A DNA stretch of 64,000 bases from Bacteroidales bacterium (GTDB taxonomy: Bacteria > Bacteroidota > Bacteroidia > Bacteroidales > UBA10428), in NCBI GenBank assembly GCA_035299085.1, contig DATGXG010000052.1:62001-126000 (forward strand), written 5' to 3'. Made by a program: the position numbers and the translations under genes. Within the stretch, counting starts at the first letter, position 1, and every line of letters starts with the position of its first letter. Under the pieces are notes generated by a model. That model was not told where the DNA came from. It made no database searches and was given only the letters and a program-made list of their open reading frames with translations. This document shows positions 34,482 to 43,151 of the stretch, piece after piece.

Positions 34482-35444
34482 TCACCGGTTCCCATTCACC
34501 GGCTTCTTCCTTATTTCTTCAATCATCCTGTCGGTTATATGCTGAAGATCGTACTTCGGTTTCCATACGATACTTGTTCTCAGTTCACTGTCATCAATGC
34601 TGTTCGGCCAGCTTTCGGCAATTGACTGCCTGAAATCGGGCTTATAGGTAATGTCAAAACCGGGTATATGCCGGCGGATATCTACAGCAGTTTGCCTGGG
34701 TGTCAGACTGGGTCCTGTAATATTATAGGATGAATGACAGTTCAGGTTGGCCTTATCGGTTTCCATTAGACGGATAGTAGCCCCGATGGCGTCTTCCATA
34801 AACATCATCGGCATTTCCATACTTTCCGAAACAAAACAGGTATAGTTCCTTTTACGCACGGCTTCATAGTATATTTCAACAGCCCAGTCGGTAGTGCCGC
34901 CTCCGGCCTCAGTCTTATAACTGATGAGCCCGGGATAACGCAAACTTCTTATATCAATTCCGTATCGTTTGCTGTAATATTCGCACCAGCGTTCACCGGC
35001 AAGCTTACTGATACCATAAACAGTTGACGGTTCCATTATGGTCAGCTGAGGTGTCTTATCTTTTGGTGTTGTAGGTCCGAACACTGCTATAGAGCTTGGC
35101 CAGAATATTTTTTTTACATCCTCAACCAGCTTGGCAACCTCTAGAATATTCATGAGGCTGTCCATATTGATATGCCAGGCCTGCGTGGGTAATTTTTCCG
35201 CGTTGCCTGACAGTACGGCAGCCAGGTGATAAATCTGTGTGATTTTATTTCGAATTACGAAATGAATCAGGTGCTTGTCGTCCATGACATCAAGCAACTG
35301 AAAAGGCCCGCTTTCCTTAATATCCGACGGTGCGTCCTTGACATCCGTTGCAAAAACATTTGAATTGCCATAGATCTTCCTGAGTTCAAGCGTCAGTTCT
35401 GATCCAATCTGACCGGCAGCTCCTATAATAAGTATTCGTTCCAT
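34482..35444 (-). CDS. SDR-type L-threonine 3-dehydrogenase (NAD-dependent epimerase family)
   Basis: This 320-residue extended short-chain dehydrogenase has the Rossmann motif IIGAAGQIGSE (Gly8, Gly11, Gly14) and the catalytic Tyr143/Lys147 pair in STVYGISKLAGERW. It has segments typical of the UDP-galactose epimerase-like threonine dehydrogenases (RYPGLISYKTEAGGGTTDWAVEIYYEA, MEMPMMFMEDAI). The enzyme oxidises threonine to 2-amino-3-ketobutyrate with NAD, and Kbl, encoded next, cleaves the product to glycine and acetyl-CoA. The context makes this assignment much stronger than a generic epimerase call. The 5' leader contains a possible intrinsic terminator (attenuator candidate). Confidence 0.9.
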   Translation of the reverse strand: MERILIIGAAGQIGSELTLELRKIYGNSNVFATDVKDAPSDIKESGPFQLLDVMDDKHLIHFVIRNKITQIYHLAAVLSGNAEKLPTQAWHINMDSLMNILEVAKLVEDVKKIFWPSSIAVFGPTTPKDKTPQLTIMEPSTVYGISKLAGERWCEYYSKRYGIDIRSLRYPGLISYKTEAGGGTTDWAVEIYYEAVRKRNYTCFVSESMEMPMMFMEDAIGATIRLMETDKANLNCHSSYNITGPSLTPRQTAVDIRRHIPGFDITYKPDFRQSIAESWPNSIDDSELRTSIVWKPKYDLQHITDRMIEEIRKKPVNGNR

Positions 35445-35507
35445 TATGCAGTAAATTCGGTCGAAGTTAACTCAAAATGAAAACCAAAAAAAATGACCTT
35501 TGGCATG

Positions 35508-35527
35508 AAAAAAGCCCGAAACCGGGC
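35508..35527 (-). terminator. Hairpin with T tract in the leader of the threonine dehydrogenase gene
   Basis: On the minus strand GCCCG-GTTT-CGGGC is followed by six T. It lies about 65 bases upstream of the dehydrogenase start, within the 178-base divergent spacer. It could stop transcripts entering from the right or act as a leader attenuator. The stem is short (5 pairs) but GC-only. Confidence 0.5.
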
Positions 35528-35622
35528 CGGATCAATTTTAATATGACGAACGCACTTTATAAATTGCCGATAATGTAATAATTTTATAACCCGGGAAAAC
35601 AAATAAAAATATCCAGAAAACT

Positions 35623-38013
35623 ATGCAGTATAACAAGTCCAGTAAGGTAGAAGAGTACTTCAGCAGTATTCACACGGATTTCAATTTAAGTAGCCAGTAT
35701 CATAAGATTCCTGTAATTGTGGTGGAGAATTATGTCGAGTTAGGACAGCTGTCTGCACTGCGGTTCCTGGAATGGGTAAGCCTGAACCCGGGCGGTGTGA
35801 TAGCACTTCCCACGGGCAGAACCCCTGAATTTTTCATCCGGTGGGTACAGTTCTACCTCAACAATTGGAAAAAGGAAATGGATAACGGAATCCTGGCTAA
35901 AATTGGGCTTGACAAGAAGCTTATGCCTGATATGAAATCATTGCAATTCTATCAGCTTGATGAATTCTTCCCCATTAAGCCTGAACATGAGCGTTCATTC
36001 ACCTACTTTGTCAAGAATTTTTATATTGACGGGTTCGGGATGGATCCGAAAAAGGTTCACCTGATCAATACATATGATATACCTGCACAAGCCGGGGCTG
36101 AATTCAGCCGGTTTCATAACCTTGATGAGATTTTCCCCGACGGGGTGATTGACCTGAGCTTGCGTATAAAGAAACCGAAAACTGAAAAGGACCAGCTGAA
36201 ACAGAAAGCCATCAAATTATATGATCAATTCTGCCAGGATTATGAAGATTCAATCGAGCGGCAGGGTGGCATTGGCTTTTTCCTCGGAGGAATCGGGCCC
36301 GACGGGCATGTTGCATTCAATGTAAAAGGATCAGCGCATCATTCCCATACCCGGCTTACCAATATTAATTACGAAACGCAGGCCGCTGCTGCGTCTGACC
36401 TTGGAGGCATTGAAGTGGTTCGTAAAAAGGCTGTAATTACAATCGGCCTGAGAACTATCACCCAGAACCCCGATACCGTGGCTGTCATTATTGCTGCCGG
36501 CCAGTCAAAGTCAGAACAGGTACGGAATGCCGTTGAGCTTGACCCGACAATAACTTACCCGGCCACCAGCCTGCAGAAACTTAAAAGCGCCCGTTTCTTC
36601 ATTACACAGAGCGCAGCTTCATTATTACGCCTGAGCGAGGGCAATATCAAACAACTTTATAAAGCCAAAAAGCTTCCGGTAAGCTATTATGAAAAGCTTG
36701 TCCTTGACGGTGCTGAAAAAAACAATCTTTCGCTTGTGGAAGCCTCAAGGCTGGATATCAGCAAGGTTTCAAAGGAAATCCCGGAATGGAAAATCGCTTG
36801 TGATTTAAGCGGCAAGCCTTTTGACGCACTCAGCGGTGAAATAATCCGTTCGCTGTTTGATAAAATTCAGCATGGACTTAAAGTTCCGGATAACCAAAGG
36901 ATCCTGCATACGGCTCCGCACCACGATGATATTGAGCTTGCCTATTTCCCGCTTTTACATCACCTGGTTCGTTCACCCAATAACGAAAATTATTTTGTAT
37001 ACTGCACCAGCGGCTTTACTGCGGTTACAAACCAGTATGTGATTGAAAGACTTGAAAATCTTCAATACCAGATCCTTTGCAATAATGGAATCGACAATAA
37101 CGATATTGAAAACCTGGCTGATTACAGTAATGCCCAGGAAGACATAACAGGTTACCTGAACGGGATTGCTTCGCAGGAGCCGGATATCCAGGATTATTTC
37201 ATCAGCAGACGCCTTACCAGGTTGTTCTTAAATCATCTTAAAACAAAAGACCTCACTAAGCTTTCCGAATTTGTTGCGAAGCTTATCAGTGACCTTAAAG
37301 TGATTGAACCGGGCAGGAGCGAACCCCCGATTTATCACCTGATAAAAGGCTGGCTTCGTGAGTATGAAGCAGAGCTTGTATGGGCCTATTTCGGCATTGA
37401 CATGGATCATGTAACCCACCTCAGGCTTCCATTCTATTCAGCCAATATTTTCCCGCAATACCCCAATGAAGAGGATGTGCAGCCCATTGTGGACCTGCTT
37501 GAAAAAATAAGGCCGACTATAATTACCCTGGCACTTGACCCGGAAGGAAGCGGACCCGACACGCATTATAAAACACTCATTGCCCTGGCCGATGCAATCG
37601 ACAAGTATGCCTCAGAGCACCAGACGATGGATCTGCATATCTGGGGATACCGGAATATATGGTCACGCTACCAGATTCATGAAGTGAACAAGATTGTCCC
37701 CGTATCGCTGAATTCATTTGCTGTACTTCACAACATGTTCAACAGCTGCTTCCTGAGCCAGAAATCGGCTTCATTCCCAAGCTATGAACTTGACGGAACA
37801 TTCAGTGAACTGGCACAAAAGATATGGGTGGATCAGTTCGACAACCTGACAGAGCTTTTAGGAAAGGAATATTTTTACGAAAGTACAAGTCCCATGATGC
37901 GTCGCAGCTACGGGGCTATTTACCTGAAAGATATGACGTACAAAGAATTCTGTGATTACCTTGTACCGGTACGCAGTCTTCTGAAAGCCAAAGAATCGCT
38001 GGGCGGGGAATAA
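35623..38013 (+). CDS. NagB-like glucosamine-6-phosphate deaminase fused to PIG-L/LmbE deacetylase domain
   Basis: This 796-residue fusion begins with a glucosamine-6-phosphate isomerase/deaminase domain (about 25-340; GGVIALPTGRTPEFF, FYQLDEFFPI and GGIGPDGHVAFN are the sugar-phosphate and catalytic loops). It ends with a PIG-L type zinc deacetylase domain starting near residue 425; HTAPHHDDIEL with His434/Asp435/Asp436 matches the HPDDE metal motif. The pairing suggests removal of acetyl and amino groups from GlcNAc-6-phosphate-like substrates in one polypeptide. Fusions of this kind are recurrent in Bacteroidota. The gene is divergent from the threonine dehydrogenase and convergent with ppiD. 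Whether the second domain is active on the same substrate is inference. Confidence 0.88.
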   Translation: MQYNKSSKVEEYFSSIHTDFNLSSQYHKIPVIVVENYVELGQLSALRFLEWVSLNPGGVIALPTGRTPEFFIRWVQFYLNNWKKEMDNGILAKIGLDKKLMPDMKSLQFYQLDEFFPIKPEHERSFTYFVKNFYIDGFGMDPKKVHLINTYDIPAQAGAEFSRFHNLDEIFPDGVIDLSLRIKKPKTEKDQLKQKAIKLYDQFCQDYEDSIERQGGIGFFLGGIGPDGHVAFNVKGSAHHSHTRLTNINYETQAAAASDLGGIEVVRKKAVITIGLRTITQNPDTVAVIIAAGQSKSEQVRNAVELDPTITYPATSLQKLKSARFFITQSAASLLRLSEGNIKQLYKAKKLPVSYYEKLVLDGAEKNNLSLVEASRLDISKVSKEIPEWKIACDLSGKPFDALSGEIIRSLFDKIQHGLKVPDNQRILHTAPHHDDIELAYFPLLHHLVRSPNNENYFVYCTSGFTAVTNQYVIERLENLQYQILCNNGIDNNDIENLADYSNAQEDITGYLNGIASQEPDIQDYFISRRLTRLFLNHLKTKDLTKLSEFVAKLISDLKVIEPGRSEPPIYHLIKGWLREYEAELVWAYFGIDMDHVTHLRLPFYSANIFPQYPNEEDVQPIVDLLEKIRPTIITLALDPEGSGPDTHYKTLIALADAIDKYASEHQTMDLHIWGYRNIWSRYQIHEVNKIVPVSLNSFAVLHNMFNSCFLSQKSASFPSYELDGTFSELAQKIWVDQFDNLTELLGKEYFYESTSPMMRRSYGAIYLKDMTYKEFCDYLVPVRSLLKAKESLGGE

Positions 38014-38015
38014 AA

Positions 38016-38176
38016 CCAACCTGTCAGCGTCCGAAGGACCTGACAGCGTTGGTTTTATTCAGAAGACGTCTATAACGGTCCGCTCGGAGGGACCTGACAG
38101 CGTTATTTATTTGAATCAATCCAATGAAGATAAATCCTAAAACGCTGACAGGTCTTCGACGCTGTCAGGTTTTACA
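38016..38176. repeat. Intergenic inverted repeats built on CTGTCAG/CTGACAG
   Basis: The heptamer CTGTCAG or its complement CTGACAG occurs five times (38021, 38040, 38094, 38145, 38162), in contexts like ACCTGACAGCGTT. Two pairs form hairpins: AACCAAC-CTGTCAG with CTGACAGCGTTGGTT, and CTGACAG...CTGTCAG flanked by AAAA/TTTT. The element lies between the convergent NagB-like and ppiD genes, ahead of their shared terminator. Confidence 0.8.
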
Positions 38177-38193
38177 CCGGATCTAAAACAACA

Positions 38194-38223
38194 AAAAAGG
38201 CCGCTCAATTGAGCGGCCTTTTT
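38194..38223. terminator. Bidirectional rho-independent terminator
   Basis: A perfect palindromic stem, AAAAAGGCCGCTCAA / TTGAGCGGCCTTTTT, is centred at 38208/38209. It has T tracts on both strands and sits between two convergent genes. Confidence 0.93.
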
Positions 38224-38246
38224 GTATTATTTGTGACCGATATATT

Positions 38247-40361
38247 CTAGTAGAACATTCTCCTGTTATCCTTTACCTTGGCCAATTCTTTCAATGCTTC
38301 AAAAGCATAGTAATTGGTACGGGCAGCATAATTACGTTCAACAAAGTTCCGGTTCATATCAACCTGTGTATTGTTTTCGGTTGACTGAGGTGCAACGACG
38401 TTATTTACGTAAAGAACATAAACTCCGTTTTCACCGATAATGGGCTTTGAAACAACGCCTTTTTCCAATGAAAGGGCTGCCGCAACAACTTTCGGTTCAA
38501 CACCGGCATTTCCGAGTGTGGATGATGAGAATTTTATTCCGCTTACGGGCTCAACTGAAAGGCCCATACTGCCAGCAAGGTCATCCAGCGATTTGGCAGA
38601 ACCTGACTTTTCATTGAACTGCGCTACGAGTGTTTCAGCTTTCTTCTCCTGCTTTACCCTGTTTTCTACATCAGCTTTAACCTCTTCGAGAGGAGCAATG
38701 CCTTCTTCCCGAATGTTTTCAACTGTAGCTACCACATAGCGGTCTTCAATTTTAAACACGGTTGAAACATCCTTTTTCTCGGCTTTATAGGCCCAGCTCA
38801 CAAGCTGACGGGCAGATTGCATATCATTTACCCTTTTGTCCATAGGAGCAACGTTCAATGCGCTGCGTACGGTGAAACCTTTGGGATTGGCTACAGCCTG
38901 AACAAATTTGTCATAGTCATTATTCATGCCAGCAAATTCGTTGGCCTGCATATAGTAATCATGGTCGGTATTCTCACTGGCCGTAACCTTTTTTACAAGG
39001 GTAGCCACCTGAACCTTACGGGTAGGTTTCGACTGGTCAGTAACCTGTATTACATGGATTCCAAATTGTGTGGGAACCACTTTAACTTCGCCTTTCTTTG
39101 CAAGGAAACAGGAATCACTGAAGGGTTTTACCATTTTGCCTTCTGTAAACCAACCTACATCACCGCCAAGCTGTGCTGAGTTGTCGGAAGAGTACATCAG
39201 GGCCAGCTTTGAAAAATCTTCGCCTTTTCTTACAAGGGTAGCCAGACTGTCAGCCAGTTTAAACATGGCCTGTGCATTGGCCTGTGTGGCACGTAATAAA
39301 ATATGCCTTGCCTTCACCGAGTCGGGCAGGTAGTTCACAGCTGCCAGCCGGGAGATACGGTATGAATTGTCAGTGAAATAAGGGCCAAAAGATGCACCAA
39401 CCGATGCATTGAACAAGGCCTTATTGAGTGTGTCAGAAAGCTCGCCTTCTTTATAATTTTTCTGATCAAAAGGAACGTCAGATTCGGTATTTACGAACTG
39501 AACCGGATTATCAGCTTTTTCAAAATCAGGGGCAATGTCATTGATCCATTGCTCAGCATATTTGAAATCGGCCTGTGAAGGAACCACTTCATAATATACA
39601 TATCTCAGGTCACGTGATTCGCTCTGTTTAAACAGGTTTTTATTCTCCTTGTAATACTTTTCAAGGTCGCTTTTTGAAACCTGTATCGATGAATCAGAAA
39701 CTGTACTGAAGTTTTTAACGATGAAATTCACATCAGCGGTCTTTGATGATTCCATCTGCTGACGTTCTGCGTCAAATTTTGTGGCATATAATCCCTGCCG
39801 TACCAGGTTCAGGTATTTTATATTCTTTCTTTGCCTGTAAATTTCATCTTCAAGGAAGTTATAATACCTTTTCTCATCCGATGTTTCATCCTCGGCACTT
39901 ACGCGTTGCAGGAAAGCACTTAATGCCTGCCGGTTCAAAATGCCTGTCTGAGGATCGGTAAAAAGCTGGGCAAGGGCCGGGTGCGGGTTTTCACCCATTA
40001 TTAAATTAGCAAGCTCTTCGGACGAAACTTCCACGCCAAGACGGTTGTATTGTTTGTCGAGTATCATATCCTGGATCATATTATCCCACGTTACCGTGCG
40101 AATCTGATCCATTGTCTGTTCGTCAACACTCATCTGACCACTCTGGAGCTTCTGGATATCTTCCAGTTTTTTTACCTTATTCTCATATTCCGTATATGGA
40201 ACAGATTTGCCGGAAACTTCGGCTATTTCATATTTGGAACGTGTAAACAATGATCCCGATGAATCGAGTAAATCGCTCAACACAAAAGCAAGCAATGCCA
40301 AACCAATTATGATAGCCAGTAAAAGTCCGGCTCTGACTCTCAGCTTTTCTAAAACTGCCAT
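38247..40361 (-). CDS. PpiD-type periplasmic peptidyl-prolyl isomerase/chaperone
   Basis: This 704-residue protein is anchored by one N-terminal transmembrane helix (about 11-31), with the rest in the periplasm, where it would help outer-membrane and secreted proteins fold. A SurA_N-like chaperone region follows the anchor. A parvulin domain lies in the middle (about 350-450: KARHILLRA, FSKLALMYSSDNSAQLGGDVGWF, FGIHVIQV), with a second degenerate parvulin-like segment towards the C-terminus (about 565-680). Size and order fit the PpiD family of Bacteroidota, which are longer than E. coli PpiD (623). It is downstream of the CNNM/CorC gene on the same strand, with 125 bases between. Confidence 0.9.
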   Translation of the reverse strand: MAVLEKLRVRAGLLLAIIIGLALLAFVLSDLLDSSGSLFTRSKYEIAEVSGKSVPYTEYENKVKKLEDIQKLQSGQMSVDEQTMDQIRTVTWDNMIQDMILDKQYNRLGVEVSSEELANLIMGENPHPALAQLFTDPQTGILNRQALSAFLQRVSAEDETSDEKRYYNFLEDEIYRQRKNIKYLNLVRQGLYATKFDAERQQMESSKTADVNFIVKNFSTVSDSSIQVSKSDLEKYYKENKNLFKQSESRDLRYVYYEVVPSQADFKYAEQWINDIAPDFEKADNPVQFVNTESDVPFDQKNYKEGELSDTLNKALFNASVGASFGPYFTDNSYRISRLAAVNYLPDSVKARHILLRATQANAQAMFKLADSLATLVRKGEDFSKLALMYSSDNSAQLGGDVGWFTEGKMVKPFSDSCFLAKKGEVKVVPTQFGIHVIQVTDQSKPTRKVQVATLVKKVTASENTDHDYYMQANEFAGMNNDYDKFVQAVANPKGFTVRSALNVAPMDKRVNDMQSARQLVSWAYKAEKKDVSTVFKIEDRYVVATVENIREEGIAPLEEVKADVENRVKQEKKAETLVAQFNEKSGSAKSLDDLAGSMGLSVEPVSGIKFSSSTLGNAGVEPKVVAAALSLEKGVVSKPIIGENGVYVLYVNNVVAPQSTENNTQVDMNRNFVERNYAARTNYYAFEALKELAKVKDNRRMFY

Positions 40362-40486
40362 GTAAAACTCAGGTTAAAATGTTCAAAAAAATAGGGTACG
40401 AATATAGCAATTAATCTTATTTAAAAGAATGAAAATAAAAAATTAGCATCCATCGCAAACAGGTGAATTAAGGCATTTTCACCGGA

Positions 40487-41752
40487 TTATTCATGTAACG
40501 ATTTTACCTGTACCAGATCAATACGGGTGCGGCTTACTTTCAAAATCCGGAATTCAAATTTGTCCGTCACTATTTTATCATTTACTTTGGGAATGCTCTG
40601 GTGCTGGAAAATAATGTATCCTGCCAGTGTATCATATTCTTCCGATTCGGGTAGGTTCAGGTCATATTTGTCGTTCAGGTAATCAATCTCAAGCCGGCCT
40701 GAAAAAATGAACTGACCTTTTTCCGGATTCTTCTCGATAAATTCATCCACATCATGTTCGTCGTCAATCTCACCGAAAATTTCTTCCATGATGTCCTCAA
40801 TGGTGATCAAACCTGAAATCCCGCCAAACTCATCAACTACCATGGCCATGCTTCGTCTTTCCTGGATGAATTTTTTAAGCAGTTTATTGGCCGCCATGGT
40901 TTCAGGCACATAGGAAATGCTCAGCAGCATCGACCTTATGTCACGAGGATTCTTAAAGAGGTCTTTTGAAGTCACGTATCCGATAACATCATCCAGGTCA
41001 TTTTCAAATACGGGCATTTTTGAAAAACCGCTATCAATGAATTCATGCCTGAGAGTTTCAATTGAGTCCTTTGCTCCTACCGATACAATTTCTGTTCGGG
41101 GAATCATGCAATCCCGGATCCGTACATTCGAAAAATCAAGTGCATTCTGAAACAGCTTGATTTCATCCGTTTCTTCACTGTTCGATTCGCCCTTGTTGTC
41201 CTGGATTTCATCGATAAGGTGGTTCAGATCGACCTTGCCAAAAACCATCTGATCGTATTTGTTGACGGTGTCCGATCGGATAATTGATTTGAGGATCCAG
41301 TTAGACAACCTGTGAATAACGATGCTTACCGGGTAGAGCACAATGAAAATCAGCAAAAGAGGGAACGACATGATTCTTAGGGCCAGGTTCGGATTGATCC
41401 GTACGATTGCTTTCGGAAGAAATTCTGCAAGGAAAAGGATCAGTAAAGTGGATAAAAGTGTTTGTATGATCATAATTCCGAACTCCGAAGCAATGAACCG
41501 GCTCAGAAACGGCTGCAGTGAACGCGACATGAAAATACTGTATATAACAATGGCTATGTTATTACCCAGCTGGATGGTGGCGATATACTGTCCTGAACGT
41601 TCCTGGAAAATGTGAATGATCTTTGATGATATGAGTCCCTGTTTCCTGTCGAGTTCAAGCCGTAGCTTATTCGATGCCAGGAAGGCAATTTCCATTCCTG
41701 CAAAAAAGGCGGCAAGAACAAGCGTAAGTAAGATGGTAAAAAATGGATTCAT
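40487..41752 (-). CDS. CNNM/CorC-type membrane protein with CBS pair (GldE-like)
   Basis: This 421-residue membrane protein has an N-terminal CNNM/DUF21 domain with about four transmembrane segments (FFTILLTLVLAAFFAGMEIAFLAS first). A tandem CBS domain follows (about 210-330, RDCMIPRTEIVSV and MAMVVDEFGGISGLITIEDIMEEI), then a C-terminal CorC_HlyC domain. Family members are linked to Mg or other divalent-ion transport. In gliding Bacteroidota the homologue GldE supports the type IX machinery through GldD, but no gldD is next to it, so I do not assign that symbol. It lies 8 bases downstream of lptC in the coaX-lptC operon. Confidence 0.88.
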   Translation of the reverse strand: MNPFFTILLTLVLAAFFAGMEIAFLASNKLRLELDRKQGLISSKIIHIFQERSGQYIATIQLGNNIAIVIYSIFMSRSLQPFLSRFIASEFGIMIIQTLLSTLLILFLAEFLPKAIVRINPNLALRIMSFPLLLIFIVLYPVSIVIHRLSNWILKSIIRSDTVNKYDQMVFGKVDLNHLIDEIQDNKGESNSEETDEIKLFQNALDFSNVRIRDCMIPRTEIVSVGAKDSIETLRHEFIDSGFSKMPVFENDLDDVIGYVTSKDLFKNPRDIRSMLLSISYVPETMAANKLLKKFIQERRSMAMVVDEFGGISGLITIEDIMEEIFGEIDDEHDVDEFIEKNPEKGQFIFSGRLEIDYLNDKYDLNLPESEEYDTLAGYIIFQHQSIPKVNDKIVTDKFEFRILKVSRTRIDLVQVKSLHE

Positions 41753-41760
41753 ATGATGAG

Positions 41761-42354
41761 TTACATTCCTGTATCGTTTTCTGCTGGAGTGTCATTAACC
41801 AGGACCTCTCCCTGGTAACCATTCATTCTGAAGTGGGTAAGATTTTCTTTAGCTTCAAACCCGTTTTCACCGGTAAAAACACCATCAGGATTTGTTATTT
41901 TCGAGAATTTATCGGAGTAGATTCGTTCTTCTTTGTGATTCCAGAATAGTTGTTCGGTTTCGATCTTTTGCCCGGTCACCTGGTTTTCGCCATAAACATG
42001 ATTTCTGCCTTCCCAAAGGTCCTTTTTTGAATAGTATATGGCAAACCTGGCCTGGATGAAAGAAGTCTGCCTGCCGAGGGAATCATAAAATACCGCTTTC
42101 ATGCCTTTCGGAAACTCATAATAGGGTTCTTCCTTATTATTGTATTGTAAAACCTCGGGAGCCAGGACTTTCCCCTTCAGCAAACCAGAATCGGTGTAGG
42201 ACATCTGGATGTCGTACCCTGTAACATCAGGAAGGTTGGATTCACTTGTAAGGGCTTTGATGGTTTCAATGTCATTCTTACAGGAAGAGGCTATGATAAG
42301 AAAAACCCAGATCGCTATCAGTCCGGATATCTTTATGTTTTTCTGAATTGTCAT
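41761..42354 (-). CDS. lptC: LPS export protein LptC
   Basis: LptC is the bitopic or lipid-anchored periplasmic component that receives lipopolysaccharide from the LptBFG transporter and passes it to LptA. The 197-residue protein starts with a hydrophobic segment ending in a lipobox (IIASSC), so here it is probably a lipoprotein, as is common in this phylum. The following beta-strand-rich region (GYDIQMSYTDSGLLKGKVLAPEVLQY, EQLFWNHKEERIYSDKF, GNGFEA-type GENGFEAKENLTHFR) is the LptC jellyroll. It overlaps coaX by 4 bases (ATGA) upstream. With kdsB and waaA it is the third LPS-related gene in the window. Confidence 0.88.
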   Translation of the reverse strand: MTIQKNIKISGLIAIWVFLIIASSCKNDIETIKALTSESNLPDVTGYDIQMSYTDSGLLKGKVLAPEVLQYNNKEEPYYEFPKGMKAVFYDSLGRQTSFIQARFAIYYSKKDLWEGRNHVYGENQVTGQKIETEQLFWNHKEERIYSDKFSKITNPDGVFTGENGFEAKENLTHFRMNGYQGEVLVNDTPAENDTGM

Positions 42355-43088
42355 GGTTGTTGCCCTGAAATATTATACTCAAGGATATAGTTCAATCCCT
42401 TCAGCACAAGATCAGGTATCGCAAATATCGATCTTTTAAGTTTAGAAACAAAAAAAGCAGAATCTCCCCCTGTAAGGATAAATTCGCAGGCTGGATATGC
42501 CCTTGAAAATTCATCCATGTAGCTGTTGATTTCATGAATTATTCCCTGCTGAACCCCGGCAATAAGGGCTGTTCTTGTATCGTAGCCGAATTCAGGAAAT
42601 GAAGGATCAGCGGAAACAAGCGGAAGCCTGGCCGTAAATTCATGCAAAGCCCTGAAGCGCATCTGCATGCCGGGTGAAATATTACCGCCTTTAAATTTTC
42701 CTTCGGATGTGACAAAATCAATTGTAATAGCTGTTCCCATATCGGCAATCATAACATTGCAATAAGGGCATACATAACGTGCGCCTGCCGCAGCCGCGAT
42801 CCTGTCGCGCCCCAGAGTTTCAGGCGTTTCATATGAAATGGCAACCGGCAAAGGTGTTTTATGACCGAGAATGAGCAATGAAATATTTGCTTCAACGAGC
42901 GTTTCTTCAATTGCCTTATCTGGTTTGCCTGTAGCAGAAAGTATGGCACGAGATGCCTTTTTTGAAAAGATGACGCTGCGTACCATTTCCGAATGGTTCT
43001 CCTCAACCCTTACCGTATCAATAAGCCTGCCATGATCAAACCATGCAAGCTTTGTATGGGTGTTGCCGACATCAATTACAAGATTCAT
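42351..43088 (-). CDS. coaX: Type III pantothenate kinase
   Basis: CoaX phosphorylates pantothenate as the first step of coenzyme A synthesis; type III enzymes belong to the ASKHA fold. The 245-residue protein has the phosphate loop VIDVGNTHTKLAWF (Asp6), the pantothenate/ATP region PETLGRDRIAAAAGA, the ADMGTAITIDFV motif with catalytic Asp, and GGNISPGMQMRFRAL. All are diagnostic. It heads a coaX-lptC-CNNM operon and has its own near-consensus promoter upstream. A preceding flippase gene on the same strand ends 63 bases before it. Confidence 0.95.
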   Translation of the reverse strand: MNLVIDVGNTHTKLAWFDHGRLIDTVRVEENHSEMVRSVIFSKKASRAILSATGKPDKAIEETLVEANISLLILGHKTPLPVAISYETPETLGRDRIAAAAGARYVCPYCNVMIADMGTAITIDFVTSEGKFKGGNISPGMQMRFRALHEFTARLPLVSADPSFPEFGYDTRTALIAGVQQGIIHEINSYMDEFSRAYPACEFILTGGDSAFFVSKLKRSIFAIPDLVLKGLNYILEYNISGQQP

Positions 43089-43104
43089 CTTAAATAATAA
43101 GCAG

Positions 43105-43136
43105 CAAATTTACTGATTTCGTGGGTGTTTTCCAAG
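43105..43136 (-). promoter_or_regulatory. Promoter of coaX-lptC (Bacteroidota type)
   Basis: On the minus strand CTTG is followed by 20 bases and then TAAATTTG, an exact -7 match at the right spacing with a three-of-four match at -33. The -7 box ends 16 bases before the coaX ATG. Confidence 0.72.
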
Positions 43137-43151
43137 GCAGGTACTTCCGTG

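Noticed and set aside
40487..41752. Naming this gene gldE
   Set aside because: The CNNM/CBS/CorC architecture is shared by many ion-transport homologues, and gldD is not adjacent.
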